A program made the position numbers and the translations under genes. Source: Fictibacillus terranigra (lineage in GTDB: Bacteria > Bacillota > Bacilli > Bacillales > Fictibacillaceae). Taken from it: a stretch of DNA of 64,000 bases. Under the pieces are notes generated by a model. That model saw only the letters and a program-made list of their open reading frames with translations. It did no database searches and was not told the origin of the DNA. The stretch is from the NCBI RefSeq assembly GCF_030412265.1, contig NZ_JAUHLN010000001.1, positions 496,001 to 560,000 on the forward strand. Direction: 5' to 3'. Positions 16,793-25,467 of the stretch are shown in pieces. Positions within the stretch are counted from its first letter, which is position 1. Every line of letters begins with the position of its first letter.

Positions 16793-17995
16793 TTATGCGG
16801 CGTTGAGCTTTTGTGCCTTTTTTGCTTTTGCTTGGACGAAAAGCATCATGATGGCACCGATTAACGGACCAGAAGCGAGTACAAGGAATCCGTAGAAGTA
16901 GCTTGAGGTAGCATCCACCACCATGCCGACAACAAGCGGGGAGATGAGTGAACCGAGCTGCCAAATCGCGTTGACGAGGCCCATCGCTGTCCCGACAAGC
17001 CGCTCTTCCACCAGTTCGCCGATAATGGCGGTCATCACGGGACTATAGATGAATGCTGTGACCCCAAGGATCGCCGTGAGTGTGAAGAGAATTCCTGTAT
17101 GTGTGTTTACACCAAACCAAATAAGAACGGGTGCGAACAAAAACAGCGCCCAAAACGCGATCGTCTTTTTATTAAGATAGTCGGACACGAATCCGATGAG
17201 CGGCTTGCACAAAAGACCCGCCATGCCATAAACAGCCATCATTTTGCCCGCCGCAACTAACGAAAGGTGGAGCGAATGGTTTAAGTACGCATTGGCCCAA
17301 GTGGCGGTCCCCCAGGTTGCCCAAAGTCCGCCAAATCCTGCAATTCCTGCGAGAATGAGGTTTTTATTGTTTAGAACGGTGAGGATCTCACTCATGGAAG
17401 AGACGGATTTCTTTGTTCCTTGATAGCTGCTGGTTTCTTTCAGGAAAAAGAAGCTTAGCACGATGCCCGCGATGGGCAGAAGCCCCGCAACGATAAAAGC
17501 AGAACGCCAGCCGTGAGCGGCAGCAACCGAAGGTACAAACAAGTTCACAACAGTCACTCCAAGCGAAGTGGCTGTCATGAAAAAGCCGATCGCGATCCCT
17601 CTTCGTTTAGGGGAGATATGATCGAATATAGCAGCGAGAGATGCCGCAAAGATTGCACCAGAGCCGAGCCCTGCCAGAAGCCGGAAGACAAATCCCTGCT
17701 CAAAAGAATGAACGGTCGACATCGTAAGGGTGAAAATCCCCATCATAAAATACGAACTCAGCAGCACTTTCCGGTAGCCGAACCGGTCGGTCAGTATGCC
17801 GCCCGGAAACTGTGTAATCACATACCCGATATAAAACGCAGTCATGTAGCTTCCGGCATCGGCCGCTGACAATCCCATCTCTTTTGCAGCAAGAGGAAGG
17901 ACAGGAGGCCACGAAAGTCTGTCCACAAACGAAAACATATACGCCATCCAGACAAGAACAATGACAGCCACTTGCCGGATCCAATTTTTTCTCAT
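16793..17995 (-). CDS. MFS transporter (12 TM, anion/organic-acid type)
   Basis: About 400 residues from the ATG at 17995, which follows AAGGAGATATC; an upstream in-frame ATG at 18028 lacks a site. Twelve predicted helices; the first-loop motif GGILTDRFGYRKVLLSSYFM and RLLAGLGSGAIFAASLAAIFDHISPKRRGIAIGFF are typical of ACS/phthalate/hexuronate-type MFS permeases. Substrate not determinable from sequence. It lies alone on the minus strand. Confidence 0.85.
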   Translation of the reverse strand: MRKNWIRQVAVIVLVWMAYMFSFVDRLSWPPVLPLAAKEMGLSAADAGSYMTAFYIGYVITQFPGGILTDRFGYRKVLLSSYFMMGIFTLTMSTVHSFEQGFVFRLLAGLGSGAIFAASLAAIFDHISPKRRGIAIGFFMTATSLGVTVVNLFVPSVAAAHGWRSAFIVAGLLPIAGIVLSFFFLKETSSYQGTKKSVSSMSEILTVLNNKNLILAGIAGFGGLWATWGTATWANAYLNHSLHLSLVAAGKMMAVYGMAGLLCKPLIGFVSDYLNKKTIAFWALFLFAPVLIWFGVNTHTGILFTLTAILGVTAFIYSPVMTAIIGELVEERLVGTAMGLVNAIWQLGSLISPLVVGMVVDATSSYFYGFLVLASGPLIGAIMMLFVQAKAKKAQKLNAA

Positions 17996-18179
17996 AAATG
18001 ATATCTCCTTGTAACGGTTTGTGATCAAAGGCCATCTTCTTCGTCAGACGCTCCTCTTCCTCATGTACGTCCAGATACATTCTAAGAGAGTCGCCGTTTG
18101 CTTCCTTCAAGAGGCCGCTAACAAACCTATCAGTTATTACACATTATTAAATATAACAAATGAAGCACGATTAAACATA

Positions 18180-18216
18180 AAAAAAACCTTCCTGAATTAA
18201 AGTTCCAAGAAGGTTT
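18180..18216 (-). terminator. Terminator of the YeiH-family gene
   Basis: GAAGGTTT / AAACCTTC stem, read leftwards into a T run; it overlaps the stop codon of the YeiH-like gene. Confidence 0.75.
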
Positions 18217-19240
18217 AAACGGTGAAAAAGGCAAGCACGGATAAAATGACCGAGGTCACAGTCATCGCGGCGAGCGGACGAAGTGCACGGTCTCGAAGTG
18301 CATGGAAGCTGATGTTCAAGCCGAGTCCGACCATCGCCATCGTAAGGATGAAGGTACTGAGGTTTGAGATGTCATCCAGCACTCGTGAGGAGACGGGAAT
18401 GACGCCACCCAAGATATAACTGCCGATCAGGCTCATGACGATGAATCCGATGAGAAACCAGGGGAACTCTACTTTTGCCGCGTCTTCATGCTTTTCGGGT
18501 GAGCGTTTTTTCATCCGATACATAAAGAAAAAGCAGAGCGGAACGAGCAGAAAGACGCGCCCCAGTTTTGCGAGCAAGGCCACCGCCAAAGCATCCTGGC
18601 CGGCCGGTGCACCCGCCAATGCGACATGGGCGATCTCATGCAGGGAAATGCCCGCCCACGTTCCATATTCGGTGTCCGACAAGGGGAGCCAGGGCAGGAG
18701 CACAGTATAAAGGATAGAGAACAGCGTCCCCATCAAGGCGATGATCCCGACGCTGATCGCCGTGTCTTCTTCCCTGGATTTTACGATCGTGGAGATGGCG
18801 GCAATGGCCGCTGCTCCGCACACACCTGTACCAACACCAAGCAGCAGGGAGATCGAAGCGTCAGCTTTCAGCCATTTGGATAGTGCGTACATCACAAGGA
18901 TAGCGAAGGCAACGGATCCGATGCCCCGGACGAGCAGAGGCAGCCCCTGATGAAAAATAATGTCGATGTTTAGTTTTAATCCATATAAAATAATTGCAAA
19001 GCGCAGCAGTCTTTTTGATGAAAACTCGATGCCTGACCTGAGTTTTTCAGGATAGCCGGAAACTTGCCGGAAAACGACTGCAATCAGGATCGCACTGGCA
19101 AGCGGTCCAATGTGATCGAATCCAGGCAGTTTGGATAAGCCTAATCCCAGGATCGCGATAAAAAAGGTAAAACCAATGCCGGCAAGCCAAAACAGGCGCG
19201 AACCTTTTACGATGTTATTCGATTTTTCGGTGTATTCCAT
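18215..19240 (-). CDS. YeiH-family putative sulfate/anion exporter (UPF0324)
   Basis: 341 residues, about ten membrane helices. Typical segments are GHIGPLAS-type first loop (FDHIGPLASAILIAVVFRQV), GIEFSSKRLLRFAIILYGLKLN, LLLGVGTGVCGAAAIAAISTIV, GTWAGISLHEIAHVALAGAPAG and a C-terminal MVGLGLNISFHAL. Family members are linked to sulfite/sulfate efflux. Divergent from a LysR gene, the same pairing as yeiH/yeiE in enterobacteria. Confidence 0.87.
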   Translation of the reverse strand: MEYTEKSNNIVKGSRLFWLAGIGFTFFIAILGLGLSKLPGFDHIGPLASAILIAVVFRQVSGYPEKLRSGIEFSSKRLLRFAIILYGLKLNIDIIFHQGLPLLVRGIGSVAFAILVMYALSKWLKADASISLLLGVGTGVCGAAAIAAISTIVKSREEDTAISVGIIALMGTLFSILYTVLLPWLPLSDTEYGTWAGISLHEIAHVALAGAPAGQDALAVALLAKLGRVFLLVPLCFFFMYRMKKRSPEKHEDAAKVEFPWFLIGFIVMSLIGSYILGGVIPVSSRVLDDISNLSTFILTMAMVGLGLNISFHALRDRALRPLAAMTVTSVILSVLAFFTV

Positions 19241-19350
19241 AGGCCGTTCCTCCTGTATGATTTCATGTTACTCCCGTACGATGTATAAGTAAAATCACTC
19301 TTTTGGATGCTGATGATAACTAATTTGTTATAAATGAGTTAAACTAAGAT

Positions 19351-19366
19351 TTAAACAGATGTTTAA
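19351..19366. promoter_or_regulatory. Palindrome TTAAAC-N4-GTTTAA, copy 3
   Basis: TTAAAC AGAT GTTTAA, extended by one more matching base each side, directly upstream of the LysR gene's ribosome-binding site. Placement suits an operator. LysR proteins usually bind T-N11-A sites, so another regulator may use it. Confidence 0.5.
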
Positions 19367-19384
19367 AAACGGAGGGGAGAGACT

Positions 19385-20260
19385 GTGGATCAGGAGCTGT
19401 ACGTGTTTGTGACAGTCGTTGAAAAAGCCAATTTTTCGAATGCTGCTGAAGCTTTGCATATCACCCAGCCGGCAGTGAGCCGATACATTAAAAACTTAGA
19501 GGGGAAAATGAACGCGAAACTGCTGGAGCGCAGCAACAAGATGGTGCAGATGACAAAGGCTGGTGAGATCGTCTATCATCACGCGAAGGAAATTTTATCA
19601 TTGCACGGGAAGATGAATGTGCTTGTCGCTGACTTGATGAGTGAACCGAGCGGCAGACTGAGCATTGGTGCAAGCTATACATTTGGTGAATATATCCTGC
19701 CTCACATCATCGCATCGATCCGTTTGGAATTTCCGAGGATCCATCCGTCCATCATGATCGGCAACACCCGAGAAATCGTTCATCAAGTGGCAACCCGGCA
19801 GATTGATATGGGAATTATTGAAGGTAAGATGACAGATGAGCACGTCGTAATGGAGCGGTTTTCGGCAGACAGCTTGGTGGTAGTTGTTTCAGCCGGACAT
19901 GAGCTTGCTCAGAAGGCAGAGGTTTCGTTCTCGGATCTTGAGGATGAAACGTGGATTGTCCGCGAGCAGGGGTCCGGAACCCGTGAGGCAACTGAGCAGA
20001 TGTTTACTGACCACCACATTACTCCAGGTTCGGTCATGGAGTTCGGCAGCACACAGATCATTAAAGAGTCGGTTGAAGCAGGGCTCGGCATTTCTTTTCT
20101 TTCCACATGGACGATACGGAAGGAGTTGGCTCTAGGAACGCTTAGAGTCCTTGATCTGACGGGCTTTCCGGTGCAGCGCCAGTTCACGCTGGTCACGCAG
20201 GATACGGAATTTCGGACGAAGGCAATGGAAGTGTTTTTGAGGGTTCTGAAGCAGGGATGA
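19385..20260 (+). CDS. LysR-family regulator (CysL/YeiE-like)
   Basis: 291 residues from a GTG behind GGAGGGGAG. N-terminal helix-turn-helix: FVTVVEKANFSNAAEALHITQPAVSRYIKNLE; C-terminal periplasmic-binding-like effector domain: LSIGASYTFGEYILP, QIDMGIIEG, WIVREQGSGTREATEQMF and KESVEAGLGISFLS. Divergent from the YeiH-type exporter, so it probably controls that gene in response to a sulfur compound, as CysL/YeiE relatives do. Confidence 0.87.
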   Translation: MDQELYVFVTVVEKANFSNAAEALHITQPAVSRYIKNLEGKMNAKLLERSNKMVQMTKAGEIVYHHAKEILSLHGKMNVLVADLMSEPSGRLSIGASYTFGEYILPHIIASIRLEFPRIHPSIMIGNTREIVHQVATRQIDMGIIEGKMTDEHVVMERFSADSLVVVVSAGHELAQKAEVSFSDLEDETWIVREQGSGTREATEQMFTDHHITPGSVMEFGSTQIIKESVEAGLGISFLSTWTIRKELALGTLRVLDLTGFPVQRQFTLVTQDTEFRTKAMEVFLRVLKQG

Positions 20261-20337
20261 GGTTTGTTTTTTGTGCGTTTCCCGAAAAAGTGTAGTACTA
20301 TTCTACAAAAGAGCAATACATCAAGGGAGGTTGCTGT

Positions 20338-20522
20338 TTTGCAGAAAAGATATGGATGATCTCGTGAAAAGTGACCAATGTTTCTTTGTCGCGACAGGCA
20401 TTACAGATGGCATTCTCTTGAATGGTGTCCGCAAAAAAAGCGGAGGAGCCCTATTTACCCACTCGTTCATCACCGTGGGCGGAAAAGGCAGCTATTTTCA
20501 ATTTATCGAGACCCGCCATTAA
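20338..20522 (+). pseudogene. 3' remnant of class II fructose-1,6-bisphosphatase (GlpX)
   Basis: Only the last ~57 residues of a GlpX-type enzyme (normally ~320) remain: MDDLVKSDQCFFVATGITDG, LLNGVRKKSGGALFTHSF and a terminal FQFIETRH. Upstream sequence does not continue the homology and no convincing start is present. A terminator hairpin overlaps the stop codon and probably belonged to the lost gene. Confidence 0.7.
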
Positions 20523-20536
20523 GATGGCGGGTTTTA
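20511..20536 (+). terminator. Terminator after the glpX remnant
   Basis: ACCCGCCAT / ATGGCGGGT stem followed by TTTT. Confidence 0.75.
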
Positions 20537-20540
20537 TGAT

Positions 20541-20568
20541 GAAAACCACTCCCGCAGAGGAGTCTCTA
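20541..20568 (-). terminator. Probable terminator of the histidine kinase gene
   Basis: Minus strand: ACTCC / GGGAGT stem followed by GGTTTT; lies 10 bases beyond the kinase stop codon. Confidence 0.55.
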
Positions 20569-20577
20569 CTTTTAGAA

Positions 20578-21843
20578 TTAAGAATTCTGGGGCTGTGAGG
20601 ACTCGGGCTGAATGGGAAAGGTAAGTATGAATACCGTTCCTTTTCCGACCTTGCTATGCACTTTAATGTTGCCTTTCATTGCTCGGACGATGCTGTACAC
20701 GACCATCATTCCAAGACCGGTGCCTTTGGATCCTTTCGTTGAGTAGTAAGGCTCACCCAAGCGGTCCATTTGGTGTTTGGTCATGCCGACTCCTGAATCT
20801 TCAATCCGGACCATGGCCTGTAATGGTGTAGCGATGGATTCGATGGTAAGCTGTCCGCCGCTCGGCATCGACTCAATGGCATTTTTTACGAGATTTAAAA
20901 AGCACTGGCGTATCTTTTGCCGGTCTCCATAAATGGATGATACCGGTTCCAGTTTTTCTGTAATTTCTACGGAATATTGGTTAGCGAACGGATGAAGTAT
21001 TTTAATGACATGATGAAGTTCGTCGTGAAGATAGATATGGCTTAAAGAAACGATGGAAGGTTTAGAAAACGTCAAGTAATCCTGAATCACTCTTTCTGCT
21101 GATTCCAATTCACTTTTTACGAGGGACAAATATTCGGTGCGCTTTTCATAATAGGTATCCTCTTCTTGAAGAAGCTGGACAAAACCCATCGCCGTAGTCA
21201 GCGGATTTCGTATTTCATGCGAGATCGCTGCCCCCATCTGTTCCACGGCTTCAAGCCTCCTTGTTTTCACAACATGCTCCCGCAGCACCATATTTTTATC
21301 AATCAGCTCCAAAAAATACGAAATCATGCCGACACCGAGCGGCGGAATGACCATATAGGCAAACCAGACGTCTACAAGCTCTTTTGAAGAGAACATCATC
21401 TGGGTGAATATCATCGTTAAAAAGCTGATGATCAATGTATAGAGGGAAGATAAAGCGACCCTGTAGTTAGACGAGAGATTAAGGAACCAGGGCGAGAGGC
21501 GCCACAAGGAAACGCCGAGCACGGCATAAAGCAGAATATTTAAGAAAAAGCCGGTGTCAACCCCGTAAAAGGCCCTTAATAGTACAGCCATCAAACAAAA
21601 GAGGGGAGCATACCCCGTATAAAAACCGGCGGCGATGACCGGAATATTTCGAAGGTCCAAGTACATGCTGCTGCTGAGCTTATAGGAGAACAAATAACAA
21701 AGAACAAGGGATACAGTGAAATAAACATAGGTCATTTTCCGGTAGCGCTCCTGGGCGTGGGATTTTCCAGTTCCAAGCAGGCAAAGAAAGAGCAATACAA
21801 TGAGCAATGAGAGGTTAAACCAGAAGTGCACAGTGATCTCCAT
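20578..21843 (-). CDS. Membrane sensor histidine kinase (5TM-5TMR type, KinB-like)
   Basis: 421 residues. Residues ~1-180 hold six hydrophobic segments of the 5TMR/LYT class (including LRNIPVIAAGFYTGY). The HisKA box is AISHEIRNPLTTAMGFVQLL with the phospho-His; the ATPase domain has NLVKNAIESMPSGG (N box), EDSGVGM (G1) and KGTGLGMMVVYSIV (G2). The arrangement resembles sporulation kinase KinB. No response regulator is adjacent, typical of orphan kinases feeding the Spo0 phosphorelay; that role is inference. Confidence 0.88.
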   Translation of the reverse strand: MEITVHFWFNLSLLIVLLFLCLLGTGKSHAQERYRKMTYVYFTVSLVLCYLFSYKLSSSMYLDLRNIPVIAAGFYTGYAPLFCLMAVLLRAFYGVDTGFFLNILLYAVLGVSLWRLSPWFLNLSSNYRVALSSLYTLIISFLTMIFTQMMFSSKELVDVWFAYMVIPPLGVGMISYFLELIDKNMVLREHVVKTRRLEAVEQMGAAISHEIRNPLTTAMGFVQLLQEEDTYYEKRTEYLSLVKSELESAERVIQDYLTFSKPSIVSLSHIYLHDELHHVIKILHPFANQYSVEITEKLEPVSSIYGDRQKIRQCFLNLVKNAIESMPSGGQLTIESIATPLQAMVRIEDSGVGMTKHQMDRLGEPYYSTKGSKGTGLGMMVVYSIVRAMKGNIKVHSKVGKGTVFILTFPIQPESSQPQNS

Positions 21844-21978
21844 GTGCTATTCACATCCTGTTGATTTTAGGTATATTTTACCTTTTGTACACAAAGTGGA
21901 CAAGATTTTTAAGTAAGGCAGGTATGGAAAACTAGAGTCAATAGTTAAAATATACCACTATGACCAGATACCGTCGGG

Positions 21979-22008
21979 TTGACACTTTCTTTATCTGTCT
22001 GATATATT
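21979..22008 (+). promoter_or_regulatory. SigA-type promoter of the amino-acid antiporter
   Basis: TTGACA (21979-21984), 18-base spacer, TATATT (22003-22008). Predicted start near 22015 gives a leader of about 90 bases. Confidence 0.65.
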
Positions 22009-22049
22009 AGCATGGTAAAGTAATAAACTATAAAACAGATTTCACTATG

Positions 22050-22081
22050 AAACGCGGTGGTGAACAGCCATGCGTTTTTTT
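22050..22081 (+). promoter_or_regulatory. Possible leader attenuator hairpin
   Basis: AAACGC...GCGTTT stem with an imperfect GGTGG/CCA extension, followed by seven Ts, lying inside the leader only ~22 bases before the antiporter start. An intrinsic-terminator-like hairpin between promoter and gene suggests transcription attenuation; no competing antiterminator is obvious. Confidence 0.5.
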
Positions 22082-22103
22082 ATATTAGAGGGGATAGATT
22101 TAG

Positions 22104-23534
22104 ATGCATACAACGGATACAACGAAAAAATGGGGGTTCTGGCTTTTAGCGGCCTTCGTTATCGGAAATATGGTGGGTTCAGGCATATTCATGCTTCCGA
22201 GTACACTGGCACAAACGGCGAGCCCGCTAGGAGTTACCTTTGCCTGGCTCGTTACAGGCTTCGGGGTGATGATGATTGCACTCATTTTCAGTAAACTGTC
22301 GATTCGCCGTCCAGACTTAACTGCAGGACCGCAAAGCTATGCACGCGCGCTATTCAAATCAGAGAAAAAAGGGAACTTAGCAAGCTTTAGCATGGTTTGG
22401 GGGTATTGGGTAGCCAACTGGATCAGCAACGTGGCCATGGTCACTAGCTTTGCTGGCTACTTGTCTGCGTTCTTGCCGATTATGCGAGCTGAAAATGTTG
22501 TGTTTTCCATCGGTTCACAGGATATCCGGCTCGGTAAAATCATAACGTTTGGCGTATGCACGGTATTGCTCTGGGGCATTCACTTTATTTTGGTAAGCAG
22601 CATGAACAGAGCAGGGAAATTGAATTTTGTTGCGACAGCATCCAAGGTTGCTGGTTTTGCACTCTTTATTGTTGCTGCCCTTTTTGCATTCCAGTCTTCC
22701 AACTTCGGTGATTTCTATACACCTGTCGTGGAGGAAGGCGGAACATCACATGGTTTGTTCAGCCAGGTGCAACTGGCAGCCATCTCAACGTTATGGGCGT
22801 TTATCGGCATTGAATCCGCCGTTATTTTATCAGGGCGCGCGAAGTCGCAGCGGGATGTGAGCCGCGCTACGATCTTCGGCCTTATCGTTGCGCTTGTCAT
22901 CTACATGGCGATTACGCTTCTAACGATGGGGATCCTGCCTCAGGACGTGTTAAAAGCATCGGACAAACCATTTGTTGACGCGCTTACTGCTTTGATTGGA
23001 AGTGCGGGCGGACAGGTGATGGCGATCCTTGCACTCGTTTCCTTATTTGGGGCAACGATCGGGTGGATTTTGTTAAGCTCCGAGGTTCCTTATCAGGCGG
23101 CAAAATCGGGAACGTTTCCTGCCTACTTTGCAAAAGTGAACAAAAAGGGAAGCCCGACACGAGCGCTTACAGTCACAAATGTGATGTCACAGATTTTAAT
23201 TTTCTCTACCATTTCAGGCACCATCAGCCAGGCGTATACGTTCTTAACGACAGCAGCCACGCTTGCTTATTTGATTCCTTATCTAGTTTCAGCTGTCTTT
23301 TTCCTGAAGCTGACGTTAAAAGGGGAAACTTCCGGTGGATCACGTGTCATGGACGTCATTATCGCGATTTTAGCACTTATTTACTCGGTATGGGTCATTA
23401 TTACAGGTACAGCGGATATTAAAACATTTGCTCTGGGGATTGGCTTGTTCCTTGCAGGCTTTATCATCTATCCTTTGATCAACAGGAAGAAGAGCAGAGA
23501 AAGCTCAGGATCTGCGGTGTCAGTAAAGAACTAA
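22104..23534 (+). CDS. APC-family basic amino acid/polyamine antiporter (ArcD-like)
   Basis: 476 residues, 12-13 membrane helices, start behind AGAGGGGATAG. The first helix has AFVIGNMVGSGIFMLPSTLAQ, the APC substrate-binding glycine motif; later TLWAFIGIESAVILSGRAK is the conserved helix-6 block of arginine:ornithine and related antiporters. Exchanges cationic amino acids or polyamines across the plasma membrane. Downstream lies a palindromic repeat shared with the convergent regulator gene. Confidence 0.87.
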   Translation: MHTTDTTKKWGFWLLAAFVIGNMVGSGIFMLPSTLAQTASPLGVTFAWLVTGFGVMMIALIFSKLSIRRPDLTAGPQSYARALFKSEKKGNLASFSMVWGYWVANWISNVAMVTSFAGYLSAFLPIMRAENVVFSIGSQDIRLGKIITFGVCTVLLWGIHFILVSSMNRAGKLNFVATASKVAGFALFIVAALFAFQSSNFGDFYTPVVEEGGTSHGLFSQVQLAAISTLWAFIGIESAVILSGRAKSQRDVSRATIFGLIVALVIYMAITLLTMGILPQDVLKASDKPFVDALTALIGSAGGQVMAILALVSLFGATIGWILLSSEVPYQAAKSGTFPAYFAKVNKKGSPTRALTVTNVMSQILIFSTISGTISQAYTFLTTAATLAYLIPYLVSAVFFLKLTLKGETSGGSRVMDVIIAILALIYSVWVIITGTADIKTFALGIGLFLAGFIIYPLINRKKSRESSGSAVSVKN

Positions 23535-23543
23535 ATCATAGAT

Positions 23544-23586
23544 AAAAGGGAAATAAACGGTGCCAGACACCGTTTATTTCCCTTTT
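23544..23586. repeat. GGTGCC-type palindrome, single-core form with private arms
   Basis: 43-base palindrome: arms AAAAGGGAAATAAAC and GTTTATTTCCCTTTT around GGTGCCAGACACC. Lies between convergent genes, covers the stop codon of the SgrR-like gene, and its A/T flanks make it a bidirectional terminator. Arms differ completely from the 9897 copy. Confidence 0.88.
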
Positions 23587-25352
23587 TCATTATTATTCCC
23601 GATTTCAGGCTTCACCCATAGCTTTCGGAAATCCGCCCAGCCGAAGTCATTCAGCCGAACGCCCTTCAACAGCACCGGATAGTTCCATTGTTTGGCGATG
23701 TGATACAAGTGGAGAAGGATCTTTTCGTCTTCCATGTACGTTTCGATCTCCTCTAAAATTAAATCGCGTTCCTCATAACTTTCCTCACGGGTAAACCTGG
23801 CCAGGTGATCGTCCAATATGCCGATTTGCTCTTCAGACAAAAGAGTACGCATGCTCCGCTCACTTTTTATAAAAGATAGGAAGCCGTATTGGGTATCGCG
23901 TTCGAGAACTTCGCCCTTGGAGAGGATTTCAGCGTCCAACGGCTGAGGGTCCAGCAGGGTGTAAGGAGACAGCTCAACCGAAATGCCGGCCCGAGAAAAT
24001 GTTTTCTGAAGCCATTCTGCTTCCCGGAGGCCCTCGCTCGTATAGTCCAAGTACTTAAAGGTAAGAGTCTCTCCCTGATAGGAGCTTTTGCTCAATAAGC
24101 CCCTCGCACGATCGATGGAAGCTGGATGAAACGCTGAAAGCTTGCTCCGCTCCGCCCACATGCTGCTTGCCGGACTGTTTCGCCGTCCGCCAAGCTCTGC
24201 GATCATGCGGTTCCGGTCGATGAGCTCATCGATGGCCTTGCGGAAATAAAGGTCATGGTGCGGGCCATCTTTTTGGAAATTAAAGACTAAATATTGAGAG
24301 CCGTTGTTGTCTACCCTCATCTCGCGGTTTTCCATTCCCTCACTTCCCGGCAGTTCATAGTGCACGATCCGGTCAGCGTTCAGCTCGACGAACCATAGCT
24401 CTACACGGTCAAGCAGTGCCCTGCCGTTAAAGTGTTCATCAAAGGCTTCAAGGATAAATACTTTTTCGTTATACTCCGTTACTTTAAACGGACCGGTTCC
24501 AATGAGCTCCTTGCCGGTTACAATCGGTACATCATGCGGCAAAATTGGTGCATGGAAGGAGCTCAAGTAATGCAAAAAGAACACGTTCGGCCGTTTTAAA
24601 ATAATCCTCACTGTGTAGTCATTGAACGTTTGGATGGTATGGATCTCGGAAAACAGATGGAGGTATGGTGATCTTATCGAAGGATCCCGCAGCCGGTCCA
24701 GCGTATACTTTACATCCTGTGCAGTAAGGATTCGCCCGTGGTGAAACCGAACGCTTTTCCGCAAATAAAAGGTCCACTCGGTTCTTTCAGGATCCACGTC
24801 CCAATGGTGGGCAAGATGAGGTTCAAACTTCTCGGTGACAGGATTAAAGTTCACGAGCGTATCAAAGATCTGCCGGACAAAATGAGCTTCTGCTGCCGAA
24901 TAGGAATGAGCGGGATCGAGTGCGGCGAGCGGACGCCTCATCGGAATCTTCAAAAGATCCACCCGGCTGGATACGGTCTGTTTGACATGAAGCCCGAAGT
25001 TGTCCTGAATACGGCTCTGCAGTTTTTTCGCTAAATGCTCAGGAAGAAGCGGGCGGTTCAGGAATTCCGCAGCCTCCGTGATCAGATTTTTTGCCAGCAG
25101 CTTTGAGAAATAGGCGTCGACGGCCTCTTCCAGACTGTAATGGAAAAGCACTTTCGAGCGGTTCCCGCGCCCTTTCCCCGGGATCCACGTGAGCCACTTT
25201 TCCTCGCCCATCCTTTTTAGGAGAAGATTGACGTTTCGCTTTGTACAGAAAAATAAGGTTTCCAGCTGGCTGATGGTGACTTCTGCAGGGGCTTCCTCTT
25301 TTTGTTCGGGATGCTGCAAGTGCAGGGTGATGTAGTAATCCAGGATCTCCAT
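23574..25352 (-). CDS. SgrR-family regulator (HTH plus solute-binding domain)
   Basis: About 592 residues; the start at 25352 follows GGAGG with an 8-base gap, better than the ATG at 25367. N-terminal ~110 residues form a DNA-binding module (ISQLETLFFCTKRNVNLLLKRMGEEKWLTWIPGKGRGNRSKVLF); the remainder is an SBP_bac_5-type oligopeptide/solute-binding fold (DPAHSYSAAEAHFVRQIFDTLV, AQDVKYTLDRLRDPS, GTGPFKVTEY). SgrR proteins are cytoplasmic regulators sensing small molecules. Divergent from the MFS exporter at 25468. Confidence 0.88.
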   Translation of the reverse strand: MEILDYYITLHLQHPEQKEEAPAEVTISQLETLFFCTKRNVNLLLKRMGEEKWLTWIPGKGRGNRSKVLFHYSLEEAVDAYFSKLLAKNLITEAAEFLNRPLLPEHLAKKLQSRIQDNFGLHVKQTVSSRVDLLKIPMRRPLAALDPAHSYSAAEAHFVRQIFDTLVNFNPVTEKFEPHLAHHWDVDPERTEWTFYLRKSVRFHHGRILTAQDVKYTLDRLRDPSIRSPYLHLFSEIHTIQTFNDYTVRIILKRPNVFFLHYLSSFHAPILPHDVPIVTGKELIGTGPFKVTEYNEKVFILEAFDEHFNGRALLDRVELWFVELNADRIVHYELPGSEGMENREMRVDNNGSQYLVFNFQKDGPHHDLYFRKAIDELIDRNRMIAELGGRRNSPASSMWAERSKLSAFHPASIDRARGLLSKSSYQGETLTFKYLDYTSEGLREAEWLQKTFSRAGISVELSPYTLLDPQPLDAEILSKGEVLERDTQYGFLSFIKSERSMRTLLSEEQIGILDDHLARFTREESYEERDLILEEIETYMEDEKILLHLYHIAKQWNYPVLLKGVRLNDFGWADFRKLWVKPEIGNNNEKGK

Positions 25353-25467
25353 GCCGGTTTCCTCCATAAAAGGTGAAATTCTTTTCTGAATTTTACACTT
25401 TTTCTTCCCCTTTTACTAGAGGAAAATAAACTCCAGATAGAAGAACTGGTAAAAGGAGGGAGAAAGA

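Noticed and set aside
22050-22081. T-box or known riboswitch before the antiporter
   Set aside because: The leader is only ~90 bases and lacks a T-box sequence or any riboswitch core I can recognise; only the terminator-like hairpin is supported.
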